From the NCBI GenBank assembly GCA_016794985.1, contig JAEUIQ010000005.1, positions 62,001 through 126,000 of the forward strand: a stretch of 64,000 bases of DNA, in the 5' to 3' direction. This document shows positions 38,399 through 47,635 of the stretch, piece after piece. Within the stretch, counting starts at the first letter, position 1. Each line of letters starts with the position of its first letter. This DNA comes from Planctomycetaceae bacterium. GTDB taxonomy: Bacteria > Planctomycetota > Planctomycetia > Pirellulales > Pirellulaceae. The notes below the pieces were generated by a model. It did not search any database. It saw only the letters and a program-made list of their open reading frames with translations, and was not told where the DNA came from. Position numbers and translations under genes: made by a program.

Positions 38399-39202
38399 TC
38401 AATCCAGCATCCCGAGTTTCTTGGCGGGAACCAGTGTTGCTGGCAAACCAACACCCTGCTCAGCTTCTCGCGCTGCTCGCCGAAAGTCTTTGTCTTTTTT
38501 CAGGTCAGGAAACTTCTCGAGCAAACCCTTGAACAGGGTGTAGGCGTCGTCGAACTTCTGGTGCTGATTGAAGAACTTGGCGGTTAAGAACAGCACCGCA
38601 TGATTCTCGTTGGCACCATGTTCCAGAAGGGCTGCTGCAAGTTTTTGGACTTCGGAAAACTTTTTGGCTTCCATTTCATCAAAAAGCCGGATCCTTTTCG
38701 AAGCCAATCGTTCCGGATCCAAGCGAACGGCATTCTGAAAACAAGCATTGGCTTCGGTTGGCTGTTGCCTTGATTCGTACCACGCTCCCAAAGTCAACAT
38801 CGTGTCATAATCTTCTGCGTGAGTGCTGAGAATCGCGGCAGCCAATCCTTCGGCATCACTGAATTGATTGAACATCGAATAGGTTCCCAACAAAGCCAAC
38901 GCGGCGTCGGCCGACTTCGGGGCTTGAGCCAATCGATTCAGACCTGATTCAATGGCTTCCTCACGCAATTGTTCCCACTGTCGCAACGGCATGGCTCGAT
39001 GCATGCCGCACGCGTTGCACTCCCCAATAATCATTTGACGCCCCAAGGGGATAATTGGTATATAGAGCACCACGATGAAAAGTCCCACATCGTAGTCGGA
39101 TAAAGTCGCCTGCCGCCGACAATGCTCGCAGACACCTTGATTCTGAACTACATTCCGCTTGAAATAGTAGTGGGTTCCGACGCCGTTGATGGTGATGGGC
39201 AT
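38399..39202 (-). CDS. Zinc-ribbon and TPR protein
   Basis: About 267 residues. An N-terminal zinc ribbon has Cys25/Cys28 (GVCEHCRRQ) and Cys62/Cys65 (ECNACGMHRA), split by a hydrophobic stretch (VGLFIVVLYIPIIPLG) that may be a membrane or core segment. TPR-like helical repeats follow from about 85 to 250 (ALALLGTYSMFNQFSDAEGL, MLTLGAWYESRQQPTEANAC, HQKFDDAYTLFKGLLEKFPD). The start at 39202 gives MPITINGVGTHYYF, matching the usual beginning of such proteins. It is divergent from cinA (85 bases between starts). A scaffold role is likely; partners are unknown. Confidence 0.85.
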   Translation of the reverse strand: MPITINGVGTHYYFKRNVVQNQGVCEHCRRQATLSDYDVGLFIVVLYIPIIPLGRQMIIGECNACGMHRAMPLRQWEQLREEAIESGLNRLAQAPKSADAALALLGTYSMFNQFSDAEGLAAAILSTHAEDYDTMLTLGAWYESRQQPTEANACFQNAVRLDPERLASKRIRLFDEMEAKKFSEVQKLAAALLEHGANENHAVLFLTAKFFNQHQKFDDAYTLFKGLLEKFPDLKKDKDFRRAAREAEQGVGLPATLVPAKKLGMLD

Positions 39203-39286
39203 GAGCGACTCGCAAAGGCGGACTGTTAAGAACTTCAATTCGACTTGATCAAAGCAAGCAGCTTCGTCAACGACTAATCTAACACG

Positions 39287-40570
39287 GTGATAAACTTGAG
39301 CAAGAGTTTCGCGGAAGTCATTTCCATCGGTGATGAGTTAACGAGTGGTCAACGACTCGACACCAATAGCCAATGGGTTAGCCAACAATTGGAAGAACTG
39401 GGAATGACCGTGCTGGCCCATCAAACCATCGGCGACTACCTCGAACCGATGCAGAACGCCTTCCAAATCGCAGCGGGCCGCTCGCAAATTGTCGTCGTGA
39501 CCGGTGGGCTTGGTCCGACTCAAGACGATCTGACGCGTCAAGCTCTGGCCAAGGCATTCGGTTCGGAACTGTATTTTGACGACGCGAGTTGGGAGGACAT
39601 TCAGAAGCGGTTTCGGAGTCGAGGGATTAATCCACCAGAAAGCAATCGGCTGCAAGCGTGGTTCCCGAGCGGTTCACGGCCAATTTTCAACGCGTACGGC
39701 ACCGCACCAGGCATCTCGTGGACGATTGCTCGATCCGGCCGTCAGTCTCAATTCTTTTGCTTGCCCGGCGTTCCAGTGGAGATGCGAGAAATGTTCCTTT
39801 CCGGGGTCGCGCCGATTCTTGCGACACGCCAAGCCGATGATAAACAAGTAGTCGTTCAAAAGGTTATCAAGACCTTCGGAGCCGGCGAGAGCCACGTCGA
39901 AAGCTTGCTGCCCAATTTGATTGCTCGTGGCAACGATCCTCAAGTAGGAATCACGGCTAGCGAAGCCACCATTAGCCTTCGCCTGAGAACGGTAGCTCCG
40001 ACTCAGGAATTGGGGGAAGAGAAAATCCGACCGGTCGTCGCCACAATCAAACAATGTCTGGGGACGCTGGTATTCGCCGAGGATACCTGTGAACTGGAGG
40101 ATGTTGTTGTCGAAAAATTGATGGAACGGAGGCAAAAATTGGTTGTTGTGGAATGGGGCACGCGCGGGATGGTGTCGCAGCGATTGGACGAGGCTATCGC
40201 TCGTCGGCAAGTCGGCGACTCGAGTGACTGGTCCCCGTTTGCTGGTGCGGTCATCCTACCTAGTCGAGATGCCGTCGAAAGGTGGCTGGCACCTTTAGAA
40301 TTCCCTGAGCTCCAACACGATGGCTCAAGGCAGGAGCTATTGCGTTGCTTGGCGCAAACGGCCGCCAAACGCTTCCACGCCGATCTGGCCGTCGCGGGCG
40401 GACCGCTGCCTGACGCTGGTGCCGACCATCCCTTTGAGATCGTCGCAATACAATCAACGAACGCCGATGATACTGCTTCGTCGGCCCGTTTCACCGTGCT
40501 GGGACACCCCAGCCTCCATCGTCCTCGAGCCACCAAACAAGTCCTCAATCATTTGAGGTTGTTGAAGTAA
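39287..40570 (+). CDS. cinA: CinA-family protein with degenerate C-terminal amidase domain
   Basis: 427 residues. The N-terminal MoaB/MogA-like (COG1058) domain is well kept: ISIGDELTSGQRLDTNSQW, VVVTGGLGPTQDDLTRQ, AYGTAPGISW and FCLPGVPVEMREMF. It is linked in related enzymes to ADP-ribose/NAD-type pyrophosphate cleavage. The C-terminal NMN-amidohydrolase domain normally has AESCTGG with the catalytic Ser; here positions 288-294 read VEWGTRG, so the nucleophile is missing and the following region is rewritten (AGAVILPSRDAVERW). It is likely inactive as an amidase. Start is GTG 39287. The frame is intact to the usual length, so this is divergence, not truncation. Confidence 0.88.
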   Translation: MINLSKSFAEVISIGDELTSGQRLDTNSQWVSQQLEELGMTVLAHQTIGDYLEPMQNAFQIAAGRSQIVVVTGGLGPTQDDLTRQALAKAFGSELYFDDASWEDIQKRFRSRGINPPESNRLQAWFPSGSRPIFNAYGTAPGISWTIARSGRQSQFFCLPGVPVEMREMFLSGVAPILATRQADDKQVVVQKVIKTFGAGESHVESLLPNLIARGNDPQVGITASEATISLRLRTVAPTQELGEEKIRPVVATIKQCLGTLVFAEDTCELEDVVVEKLMERRQKLVVVEWGTRGMVSQRLDEAIARRQVGDSSDWSPFAGAVILPSRDAVERWLAPLEFPELQHDGSRQELLRCLAQTAAKRFHADLAVAGGPLPDAGADHPFEIVAIQSTNADDTASSARFTVLGHPSLHRPRATKQVLNHLRLLK

Positions 40571-41073
40571 GGCCGAAACGCCGCGAATTCGTGGCCGATG
40601 CTTGGCTGTGCTGGGGGACAGCGATCGCTTTCGACTGTGGGATGTAGTGATTTCTTGAAACTTACTACGAATATCGTTGCGGTTTCTAAAGTTGGGTTTT
40701 GCGTCGCACGGGTGGCAAACGTGGCGCAACGATGTCTTTCGTGCCGAGATTCAAGACATTGATCCGTCCTCTGGTGTTGAAGATCCGTGCCGGGGATGAG
40801 AGCAACACTGCGGAAAATTTTGGCTCTCGCAAAGAATTTGTGTCCGTCTCGCCAATTGTTTTGACGCGGCAGTTCTTCGTCCCACCGGCTGGTTCGTGGA
40901 CCTCTTCTCAGGCGATTTCTGCCCATCCGCGACTGTTTTTTTGGCGCTTGAGACTTGCTCGCCATCCGTGATGCCAACTTTGCGCACGAAGTGGTTCAAA
41001 AGGGCCGCGGTTGTAGCGCAGGATGACTTCACATGAGGTGTCGCAAACGCTCGAACGTGCGCTCGAAAGCAAA
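40571..41073. other. Intergenic region between convergent genes, no gene seen
   Basis: About 500 bases between cinA and the minus-strand sialidase-like gene. Open frames on both strands here overlap each other and resemble no protein family (Arg/Ser/His-rich). No clear terminator was found. It may be decayed coding DNA. Confidence 0.4.
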
Positions 41074-42450
41074 TCACCTCGTCTCATCGTCCACTTTGGG
41101 CTTCTCGGTAACGGCCGGTGCCAGATCCTGGGCCCGAACGCGACTCAGCTGGATCTTCTCTGCGTTCACCGAATACGAGATCAAGAGCCACTCGCCATCA
41201 ATCAAACACGAACCAACTTGGAAACCAACGTTTCTCAAGAGTTCCGCCGGAAGGGTCGGGTTTTTTGCATGTTGGCGCTCTGGAACGTCTCGCAGGAGCT
41301 CAAAGCATTCTGCGAATTTTAAATCATCAAAGGCGATCGAGACGGTTAGGGGTGTTCCAAAACCTCGCTTGGTGCGCAGTTGGTTCCCAGCCAAAAACAC
41401 GGGGCCATTCGGTAATGTGCCTAGCGCGGCATTCAGCCCGTTTTGCCGAATGTTGGTCGGGAAAGGTTTGTCCCAGGTTAAACCATTGTCGTGACTGATC
41501 TGACCATAAAGTCGATCCAAGCCCTGGTCGCTTCCCCACAGTCGCAGTATCCGATCCTCCGGCAACGTCACCTGTGTCGGATTGCTAAGACGATATCGAT
41601 CTTCGGTTTCCAGTTCCAATTCGGGAAAATCCATTTTTCCGCCAAATCGCGAATCGGGGGTGGCCAGTCGTTCCACAATGTCAGAAATCAGACCTTGGTC
41701 CACCGGATCACTGATCAAAGTTGCAGAATCACTTGAAGCGCCATCCAACCAACGAATCAACTCAATGCAGTTGCCCATGGATCGATCGGGCCCCAAGCGT
41801 CGTGTCACATAGCCTAACAACTCCCTCACGCCGCGCGGGTATTCGGCGGTTGGTTCCGCCGATAACGACTCAGAGACATTGGTGGAGTCGTTGTTCGCAT
41901 AACCGATCGTTTCGTAAATCGCGGCGACCGCATAAACCTGATCATCGATGGAAAGGAACGAAGCCGAGTTCAAAACTCCGTCCTTCGCTCGACTGGACAT
42001 CCCGGACACCGAAAAGACCACTTCCGGAGGAGTCCAATTGGTACCATCCAAGGACCACGAGCCAAAGATTTTGATGGCGGTAACTCCACCCAGGCTCGTA
42101 TGAGACTGCCATAAACAGAAAAGGTTGTCGCCCACACGAGTCACTTGGGGCCTGGTCACTGCGTCCCACGCTTCGCTGTTTTCCCTACCGGTTGTCTCCG
42201 AATCGAGGGAAGCCACCGAGAAATGCGTCACGTCGATCGGACTGGCGGTTGGTTCTTCCGCAGAATCTTGCTTTACCAACCATTCGACGAACAAAGGCTC
42301 GGCAGGGGTCGCGTTTTCGTGAGCGCCCTTGGTCCGTTTGGCAACAAAGGGGAGTGCCGGCCAATAGCCGGCATACCCGAGCAATAAGACGATAAACGCC
42401 AACGGTGCCAACGGCCAAATCGGTTTTAGTTCGCGGTACCAAGCAGACAT
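41074..42450 (-). CDS. Membrane-anchored sialidase-like beta-propeller
   Basis: About 458 residues. A short cytosolic start (MSAWYRELKPIWP) leads into one hydrophobic segment (LAPLAFIVLLLGYAGYW), likely an uncleaved anchor. The rest reads like a six-bladed BNR/sialidase-type propeller: FCLWQSHTSLGGVTAIKIF, WSLDGTNWTPPEVVFSV, RLYGQISHDNGLTWDKPFP (an S-x-D-x-G-x-T-W Asp-box) and NGPVFLAGNQLRTKRGFGTP. Two Asp-box-like repeats (WSLDGTNWTPP, SHDNGLTWDKP) support the fold. Catalytic Arg triad and Tyr/Glu were not identified, so enzyme activity is uncertain. It lies downstream of rpsT on the same strand with a terminator between. Confidence 0.82.
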   Translation of the reverse strand: MSAWYRELKPIWPLAPLAFIVLLLGYAGYWPALPFVAKRTKGAHENATPAEPLFVEWLVKQDSAEEPTASPIDVTHFSVASLDSETTGRENSEAWDAVTRPQVTRVGDNLFCLWQSHTSLGGVTAIKIFGSWSLDGTNWTPPEVVFSVSGMSSRAKDGVLNSASFLSIDDQVYAVAAIYETIGYANNDSTNVSESLSAEPTAEYPRGVRELLGYVTRRLGPDRSMGNCIELIRWLDGASSDSATLISDPVDQGLISDIVERLATPDSRFGGKMDFPELELETEDRYRLSNPTQVTLPEDRILRLWGSDQGLDRLYGQISHDNGLTWDKPFPTNIRQNGLNAALGTLPNGPVFLAGNQLRTKRGFGTPLTVSIAFDDLKFAECFELLRDVPERQHAKNPTLPAELLRNVGFQVGSCLIDGEWLLISYSVNAEKIQLSRVRAQDLAPAVTEKPKVDDETR

Positions 42451-42511
42451 GTCAACCCCATCGTTCCAAGCACAGGAACTCCTGAATTGCCAAAAATCGC
42501 ACGCTAGGCCG

Positions 42512-42545
42512 AAAAAAACAGGCCCACGCACCCGCGAAGCCTGTC
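42512..42545 (-). terminator. Intrinsic terminator after rpsT
   Basis: On the minus strand ACAGGC and GCCTGT form a stem around a GC-rich loop of about 15 bases, followed by seven T residues. It lies about 75 bases after the rpsT stop and ahead of the sialidase-like gene. Confidence 0.7.
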
Positions 42546-42617
42546 ACGCAATTCGCATCATTCCAAGCAATCTTCGGCGACTATGCCATCGCCAAAAGTT
42601 TGACCATGACTTGACGA

Positions 42618-42896
42618 CTAAGACTTGGCGGCGCCTTTAGCGGCCTTGATCGATCGTTGCATGCGGCTCTTGTGGCGTGCGGCAGTGTTCTTGTGGATCA
42701 CTCCTTGGCTCCCAGCCTGATCCAACTTCTTAGCAGCAACCTTGTAGTTCGCCTCAGCCGCTGCAATGTCACCCGAATTCACTGAATCAAGGACTCGCTT
42801 GATTTCAGTTTTTGTTCGCGTCTTGATCGCCTTGTTGCGAACTCGACGGATTTCACTTTGCTTCAAACTTTTGGCAGCACTTTTGGTGTTTGGCAT
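42618..42896 (-). CDS. rpsT: 30S ribosomal protein S20
   Basis: A 92-residue, Lys/Arg/Ala-rich protein with the S20 start MPNTKSAAKSLKQSEIRRVR, centre KTRTKTEIKRVLDSV and end HKNTAARHKSRMQRSIKAAK. It binds 16S rRNA early in small-subunit assembly. Length is normal (bacterial S20 is about 85-95). No strong ribosome binding site is seen upstream of ATG 42896. It is divergent from cobA-hemD and closed by an intrinsic terminator. Confidence 0.98.
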   Translation of the reverse strand: MPNTKSAAKSLKQSEIRRVRNKAIKTRTKTEIKRVLDSVNSGDIAAAEANYKVAAKKLDQAGSQGVIHKNTAARHKSRMQRSIKAAKGAAKS

Positions 42897-43227
42897 ACTG
42901 ACTACTGATAACGAAAATTCCTTCCAATTCGCACTTTCCGGCCACCTTAGCCGGCCGACCCATTCTTCCCCAGTAGCCCTTCCAGTTGAATGGAAAGCAC
43001 ATGAAGTCCGGCCGGTCGTGCCACAAGCCGGGCATTATGCGGGTTTTTCCGGGCAATGTCCAGTGGTAAACGGCAATTTAACTATGGTATCCTGTCCCGC
43101 CGCGACAACCCGCGATGCACGGTTCCATTGTCCAGAGGAATCACCTAGTCAGCGAGCTCCGTTTTATAGACCTCCGATTTTTGGCTTGGAATTCCGTCCC
43201 TACAAACTACGACAATTGCCCATCCAC

Positions 43228-44901
43228 ATGCCGCCTTCCTGGAACTCCGATCCTCCGAAAGTTTACCTCGTCGGAGCCGGGCCGGGAGAGCCGGGCTCGA
43301 TCACCTTGAGAGCCCTCGAATGTCTGGCGGCTGCCGATGCTGTGGTTTACGACTATCTTGTTAATCCCTCTTTGCTGCGCTGGGCCACGAAGCCCTCCGT
43401 TCAGTTGTTCCCACTGGGGGGGCACGGTAGCCCGGAAGGACGTGACCAGGATTTGTTGGGTTCGGCATCCAATGCGCGGCGAATCATGTCTCAGGACGAG
43501 GTAAATGAACTGGTCGTCCGTTTGGCCCAACAGGGGCTGAAGGTGGTCCGACTCAAATGTGGTGACCCGTTGATTTTCGCCCGAGCCGCCGAAGAGATCA
43601 CCGCCCTCCAGGAGGCCCAGATCCGATACGAAATCGTTCCGGGGATTACCTCAGCCCTCGCCGCGGGCAGCTACGCCGGGATCCCGTTAACCCATCGGGA
43701 TCACGCTTCGGCCGTGGCCCTGGTTACCGGCCATCCCGCTGCCGAAAAAATCAGTCAGGGCGAAACCATCGCGCCCGCACGCAGGTCGGATCTCGCGAAT
43801 AACGAATCACCTAAGTCGCCGCATGCTCCCCTCGATTGGGCTGCGTTGGCCAAGTTTCCTGGCACGTTGATCGTGTACATGGGCACCACGCAAATGGAGT
43901 TTTGGGTGGGAGAGTTGCTTCGCCATGGCAAACCAAGCGAAACGCCGGTGGCTATTTTGAGACGATGTGGCTTTTCCGACCAAACGGTGAAACGCACCAC
44001 GCTGGGGCAACTGGTCGAAGTGGCCACGAACCCGAAACGAATTCGTCCGCCGGTCGTGTTTGTGATCGGTACGGCGGTGTCCGCGGCCTTGGGTTTCGAT
44101 TGGTTCGCTCAAAGGCCGCTACGCGGCCAAACGATCTTGGTGACGCGACCAAGCACTGAAGCCAATCCAGTGCTTCGCGACTTGGAACTGATGGGCGCAC
44201 AAGTCTTGCACTGGCCCGCGATTTCTATCCTACCACTCGAAGATTTTGTCGACCTTGATTCGGTTCTATGCTCGCTGGAGCAATACCGTTGGATCGTTTT
44301 CAACAGCTCGAATGGCGTGCGCGCTTTTTTCGATCGGCTATGGGCAATTGGCCGTGACGCCCGAGTCTTGGCCAACTGCCGCCTAGCCGCCGTCGGACGC
44401 CAGACCGCGCAAGCCATGGCGGAGCGACACTTGAAATGCGATCTGTTGCCGTCCAAGTTCGATGCCGAACACCTGGCCACGGCGCTGTTGGCCGAAATTG
44501 GCGACGGGACTTGTTTGAATGTTCGGGCGAGTCGCGGACGAAACGTCTTTGCCGAACGAATGCAAGCCGCCGGTGTTTCCTGCCGCCAAGTTGTTGCCTA
44601 TCGCAACGTGGATACCGCCGCCGTTCCCTCCGAAATCCAATCTGCCGTGGCCAATGGCAAAGTCGACTGGGTCACCGTGACTTCGAATGCGATCGCTGAC
44701 AATCTATCACGATGCTTTGGCGCACAGCTCCGCAAGACGAAACTGGCCAGCATCTCGCCGCTGACGTCCGAGCGGCTTCGAGAGCTCGGACTACAAGTCG
44801 CGGTCGAGGCGCAGGATGCGACTTTCGATGGCTTGATTCAAGCAATCTTGACGGCTTCGACATCCGCAACTGGCGCAGCAACCACTCCTCGCATTTCCTA
44901 A
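43228..44901 (+). CDS. cobA-hemD: Uroporphyrinogen-III methyltransferase / synthase fusion
   Basis: About 557 residues with two enzymes in one chain. Residues 1-275 are a SAM-dependent uroporphyrinogen-III C-methyltransferase: KVYLVGAGPGEPGSITLRAL, AADAVVYDYLVNPSLL, VVRLKCGDPLIFARAAEEI, YEIVPGITSALAAGSYAGIP, LVTGH and LIVYMGTTQM. Residues about 295-557 are uroporphyrinogen-III synthase (HemD): GQTILVTRPSTEANPVLRDL, WIVFNSSNGVRAFFDRLW and VDWVTVTSNAIADNL. Together they make precorrin-2, with HemD also serving haem. ATG 43228 begins just before the Rossmann strand; the open frame continues upstream to 42766 across the rpsT promoter and is not coding. A MazG-like gene starts 17 bases after the stop. 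Confidence 0.95.
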   Translation: MPPSWNSDPPKVYLVGAGPGEPGSITLRALECLAAADAVVYDYLVNPSLLRWATKPSVQLFPLGGHGSPEGRDQDLLGSASNARRIMSQDEVNELVVRLAQQGLKVVRLKCGDPLIFARAAEEITALQEAQIRYEIVPGITSALAAGSYAGIPLTHRDHASAVALVTGHPAAEKISQGETIAPARRSDLANNESPKSPHAPLDWAALAKFPGTLIVYMGTTQMEFWVGELLRHGKPSETPVAILRRCGFSDQTVKRTTLGQLVEVATNPKRIRPPVVFVIGTAVSAALGFDWFAQRPLRGQTILVTRPSTEANPVLRDLELMGAQVLHWPAISILPLEDFVDLDSVLCSLEQYRWIVFNSSNGVRAFFDRLWAIGRDARVLANCRLAAVGRQTAQAMAERHLKCDLLPSKFDAEHLATALLAEIGDGTCLNVRASRGRNVFAERMQAAGVSCRQVVAYRNVDTAAVPSEIQSAVANGKVDWVTVTSNAIADNLSRCFGAQLRKTKLASISPLTSERLRELGLQVAVEAQDATFDGLIQAILTASTSATGAATTPRIS

Positions 44902-44918
44902 GCGCGAAAGGTCCATCA

Positions 44919-45263
44919 ATGTCCTCTGCGAACAATATCCACGGTTCAGCAACGGAAGCCAATATTAGCGTTGCCGACTTTCAGCGGTTGATTGAGAAGA
45001 TGTACGGCGAAAAAGATCGAAAGCGCGGCGTCGAAGGGACCTTCATGTGGTTCATGGAAGAAGTCGGCGAGTTGGCGACCGCGCTCCGGGAAGGAAAGCC
45101 GGAAGACCTCGCTGGTGAATTCGCCGACGTCTTTGCCTGGTTGACCACGATGGCAAATGTCGCCAACATCAACTTGACGCAAGCGATATTTGAGAAATAC
45201 GGCACTGGCTGCCCAGGTTGCCAAAAGCTCGTTTGCCTCTGCCCAAGTGAAGAAAAACCTTAA
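44919..45263 (+). CDS. MazG-like nucleotide pyrophosphohydrolase
   Basis: A 114-residue all-helical NTP pyrophosphohydrolase of the MazG/DCTPP type. The metal-binding acidic cluster is Glu47-Glu48-x-x-Glu51 (WFMEEVGELATAL) with Glu67 and Asp70 in GEFADVFAWL. The C-terminus has CPGCQKLVCLC, an extra cysteine cluster that could bind zinc. AAAGG lies 7 bases before ATG 44919. The gene starts 17 bases after cobA-hemD, so they are probably co-transcribed. Substrate (a house-cleaning role on odd nucleotides) is inferred from family. Confidence 0.9.
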   Translation: MSSANNIHGSATEANISVADFQRLIEKMYGEKDRKRGVEGTFMWFMEEVGELATALREGKPEDLAGEFADVFAWLTTMANVANINLTQAIFEKYGTGCPGCQKLVCLCPSEEKP

Positions 45264-45351
45264 TCATTTTTGACGTGTTCGAATCTGTTGTGATTTCACC
45301 AATCGCTAAACACAACGGTACTGGAGATGGTTCGTTCGGGAAGACGAAGTC

Positions 45352-45789
45352 ATGGCCAACCCCTACAGCACACCGCACGTGTCTAGTCGACCAATTGACC
45401 CGGCCTCGCGAGTCCAAGCACCGGCAATTGCGTTGATCGTCGTTGCCTCCATAGCTTCGAGCATTGTGACGTTGGGACTGATCGCGGATGTGTTTGTAAT
45501 GGTCACGGGAAGGTTGGAATTGGTTCAAGAGGCGGGAGAGGACCTGGAAGTCGTCTACACGGATATCGTTATTCGGATAGTTTGGGGAGTGGTTCTCCTG
45601 GTGGCTTCACTATTCGTACTATTTGGAGCCGTGCAGATGAAGCGGCTCAAGAACTATCGCATGGCGATGGCGGCCTCGATCGTAGCAATCATTCCGCTAG
45701 TTGGCCCCTGTTGTATTCTGGGAATTCCGTTTGGGATTTGGTCGGTCATTCGTCTCACGCAACCGGGCGTGCGCCAATTGTTCTCCTAA
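45352..45789 (+). CDS. Small membrane protein with MANPYSTP N-terminus
   Basis: 145 residues with three hydrophobic segments (about 25-50 APAIALIVVASIASSIVTLG, 72-95 IVIRIVWGVVLLVASLFVLF, 105-135 MAMAASIVAIIPLVGPCCIL). The Pro-rich start MANPYSTPHVSSRPIDPA resembles the start of the protein at 4489. GGAAG precedes the ATG by about 8 bases. The body resembles short planctomycete DUF-type membrane proteins. Function is unknown. Confidence 0.85.
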   Translation: MANPYSTPHVSSRPIDPASRVQAPAIALIVVASIASSIVTLGLIADVFVMVTGRLELVQEAGEDLEVVYTDIVIRIVWGVVLLVASLFVLFGAVQMKRLKNYRMAMAASIVAIIPLVGPCCILGIPFGIWSVIRLTQPGVRQLFS

Positions 45790-46378
45790 CGCCGTCCAAA
45801 CGGTTCCGCCCGGACAACCTTGACTTGCGAGCAACCGCTTTCGTTGACGAACTTCTATCCCAATCGCAGGCTTTGTCGCAGCTCAAACCTTCCGACTTTT
45901 GCCCTTCCGCTTTTTTGCTTGGCTGGAACGCAATCCGTTTCAATTTTGTTTATCCGCACCGCAGATCAAAGCTCACAGAGTCCGACTTCACCTAGACCAT
46001 CAGCTGCCGCGCCCCAGCTTGCGCCGCCAATCATGTTGTTTGCGACATCGCAGCTTGGTTGATCTTCGATTTCCTACGCGAGTTTTGCTCGCAAGCAAGC
46101 AACGTCGCCATTGGGTTTGATGCCAGTGGAAGGCGGCGTCCTCCCAACCGCAATGCCCCCACGCCACGGTGTTGAACGTACGTAGACCTTTGTTTCAGGC
46201 AGGTTTGACGGTGGACCTCCGGTCCAAGGATCCTAGCAAGGCACACGGGGCGAGTGTGGGTAATCCATCACGGAATGTCATCGAGTGCGACCCAACCCCG
46301 CGATCCGTATGCCTCCGACTGAAGGAGAAACACGCTCACTTCGCCCGGATCGCAACTTTCGATGCGCAATCACTTAAG
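45790..46378. other. Intergenic region between convergent genes
   Basis: About 590 bases with only overlapping short frames of no recognised family. No terminator, tRNA or repeat was recognised. It may be decayed DNA. Confidence 0.4.
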
Positions 46379-47509
46379 TCAAACGCGGTGCCAGGTTTGG
46401 TCTTTTCCGCTGGCCAGAACCGCATCGCAGACTCGCTGCGTTTCCAACGACTCGCGGAATGTTGGCGAGACAGGTTTGCTGGCAGCAATTCCGGCCAAGA
46501 AGTCGGCCACTTGATGAATGAAGGTGTGTTCGTAACCGATCTGCAAGCCAGGCACCCACCAATGCTTCATGTACGGCATGTCGCCGTCTGTAACATGGAT
46601 ACTTCTCCAGCCCCGAATCAGCGAATCGTCTTTGTGGTTGAAGTACTCCAAACGATGCAAATCGTGCAAGTCCCAACGAATCGAAGCGTGCTCGCCGTTG
46701 ATTTCAAACGTGTAAAGTGCTTTGTGACCACGAGCATAACGGGTTGACTCGAACAATCCCAAGGCACCATTTTCAAAGCGACACAAGAACGCGCAGGCGT
46801 CATCAATGCCGACCTTTTCGACTTTGCCCGTCAAGTTGTGCTTGCGTTCCTTGATAAAGGTTTCCGTCATGGCAGAAACTGAATTGATACTGCCATTAAG
46901 CCACAAGGCAGTGTCGATGCAGTGCGCCAATAAATCGCCAGTCACACCGCTGCCCGCTGCAGCCGAATCCAGTCTCCACAACGCGGTACCACCTTGCGGC
47001 AGGTCCGCTGAGATCGTCCAGTCCTGCAGGAACTGGGCACGGTAGTGGAAGATCCGTCCCAATCTTCCTTCATCGATCAGTTGTTTCGCCAGTGAAACCG
47101 CTGGAACTCGTCGATAGTTGTACCACACGGTGTTCGCGACACCAGCTTTTTCTACCGCTTGGCACATTTGTTCGCCTTCGGCGGTGTTCATTGACAAAGG
47201 CTTTTCACAGAGGACCATCTTGCCAGCTTCTGCGGCGGCGATGGCGATCTCTTTGTGCAGGTTGTTGGGCGTGCAAATGTCGATCGCGTCGATGTCGGGC
47301 CGCTTCACCAAGACTCGCCAATCGCTCTCGATCGATTCGTAGCCCCACTTGTCAGCAAAGGCTTTGGTCTGAGCCGCATCGCGACCGCAAACGGCCTTTA
47401 ACACCGGGCGATAATCCAAGTCGAAGAAGTTGTTCACACTCACATAAGCATTCGAGTGCGTCCGACCCATAAACCCATGACCGACCAATCCGATGTTCAG
47501 CGGCTTCAT
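46379..47509 (-). CDS. Gfo/Idh/MocA-family dehydrogenase
   Basis: About 376 residues. The NAD(P)-binding motif is [16 protein letters not shown] (8-23), followed by [39 protein letters not shown] and the catalytic lysine in VLCEKPLSM. The C-terminal sheet domain includes [20 protein letters not shown] and [20 protein letters not shown], where the DLLAHCID His is the usual active-site residue. It oxidises a sugar or inositol-type substrate, not identifiable here. ATG 47509 follows GAGGA at 6 bases; an in-frame start at 47527 is less likely. A 16-bp iterated element lies 50 bases upstream. Confidence 0.94.
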   Translation of the reverse strand: MKPLNIGLVGHGFMGRTHSNAYVSVNNFFDLDYRPVLKAVCGRDAAQTKAFADKWGYESIESDWRVLVKRPDIDAIDICTPNNLHKEIAIAAAEAGKMVLCEKPLSMNTAEGEQMCQAVEKAGVANTVWYNYRRVPAVSLAKQLIDEGRLGRIFHYRAQFLQDWTISADLPQGGTALWRLDSAAAGSGVTGDLLAHCIDTALWLNGSINSVSAMTETFIKERKHNLTGKVEKVGIDDACAFLCRFENGALGLFESTRYARGHKALYTFEINGEHASIRWDLHDLHRLEYFNHKDDSLIRGWRSIHVTDGDMPYMKHWWVPGLQIGYEHTFIHQVADFLAGIAASKPVSPTFRESLETQRVCDAVLASGKDQTWHRV

Positions 47510-47558
47510 CAAATTCCTCGCAACCATTCTGAGTAAAAATTCAATTCAAACAATTTGC

Positions 47559-47635
47559 GTGCATCAACATGCCCGTGCATCAACATGCCCGTGCATCAAC
47601 ATGCCCGTGCATCGACATGCCTGTGCATCAACAAC
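47559..47635. repeat. 16-bp tandem repeat, 4.8 copies
   Basis: The unit GTGCATCAACATGCCC recurs at 47559, 47575, 47591, 47607 (with two changes) and partly at 47623. Each unit has an inner dyad GCAT-CAAC-ATGC. It lies 50-126 bases upstream of the dehydrogenase start codon at 47509, in its promoter or leader region. It could be an operator array or a slippage-prone repeat. Confidence 0.9.

Noticed and set aside
42766-43227. N-terminal extension of the CobA-HemD frame
   Set aside because: The extension overlaps rpsT and its promoter on the other strand and has no family similarity; the methyltransferase begins normally at 43228.
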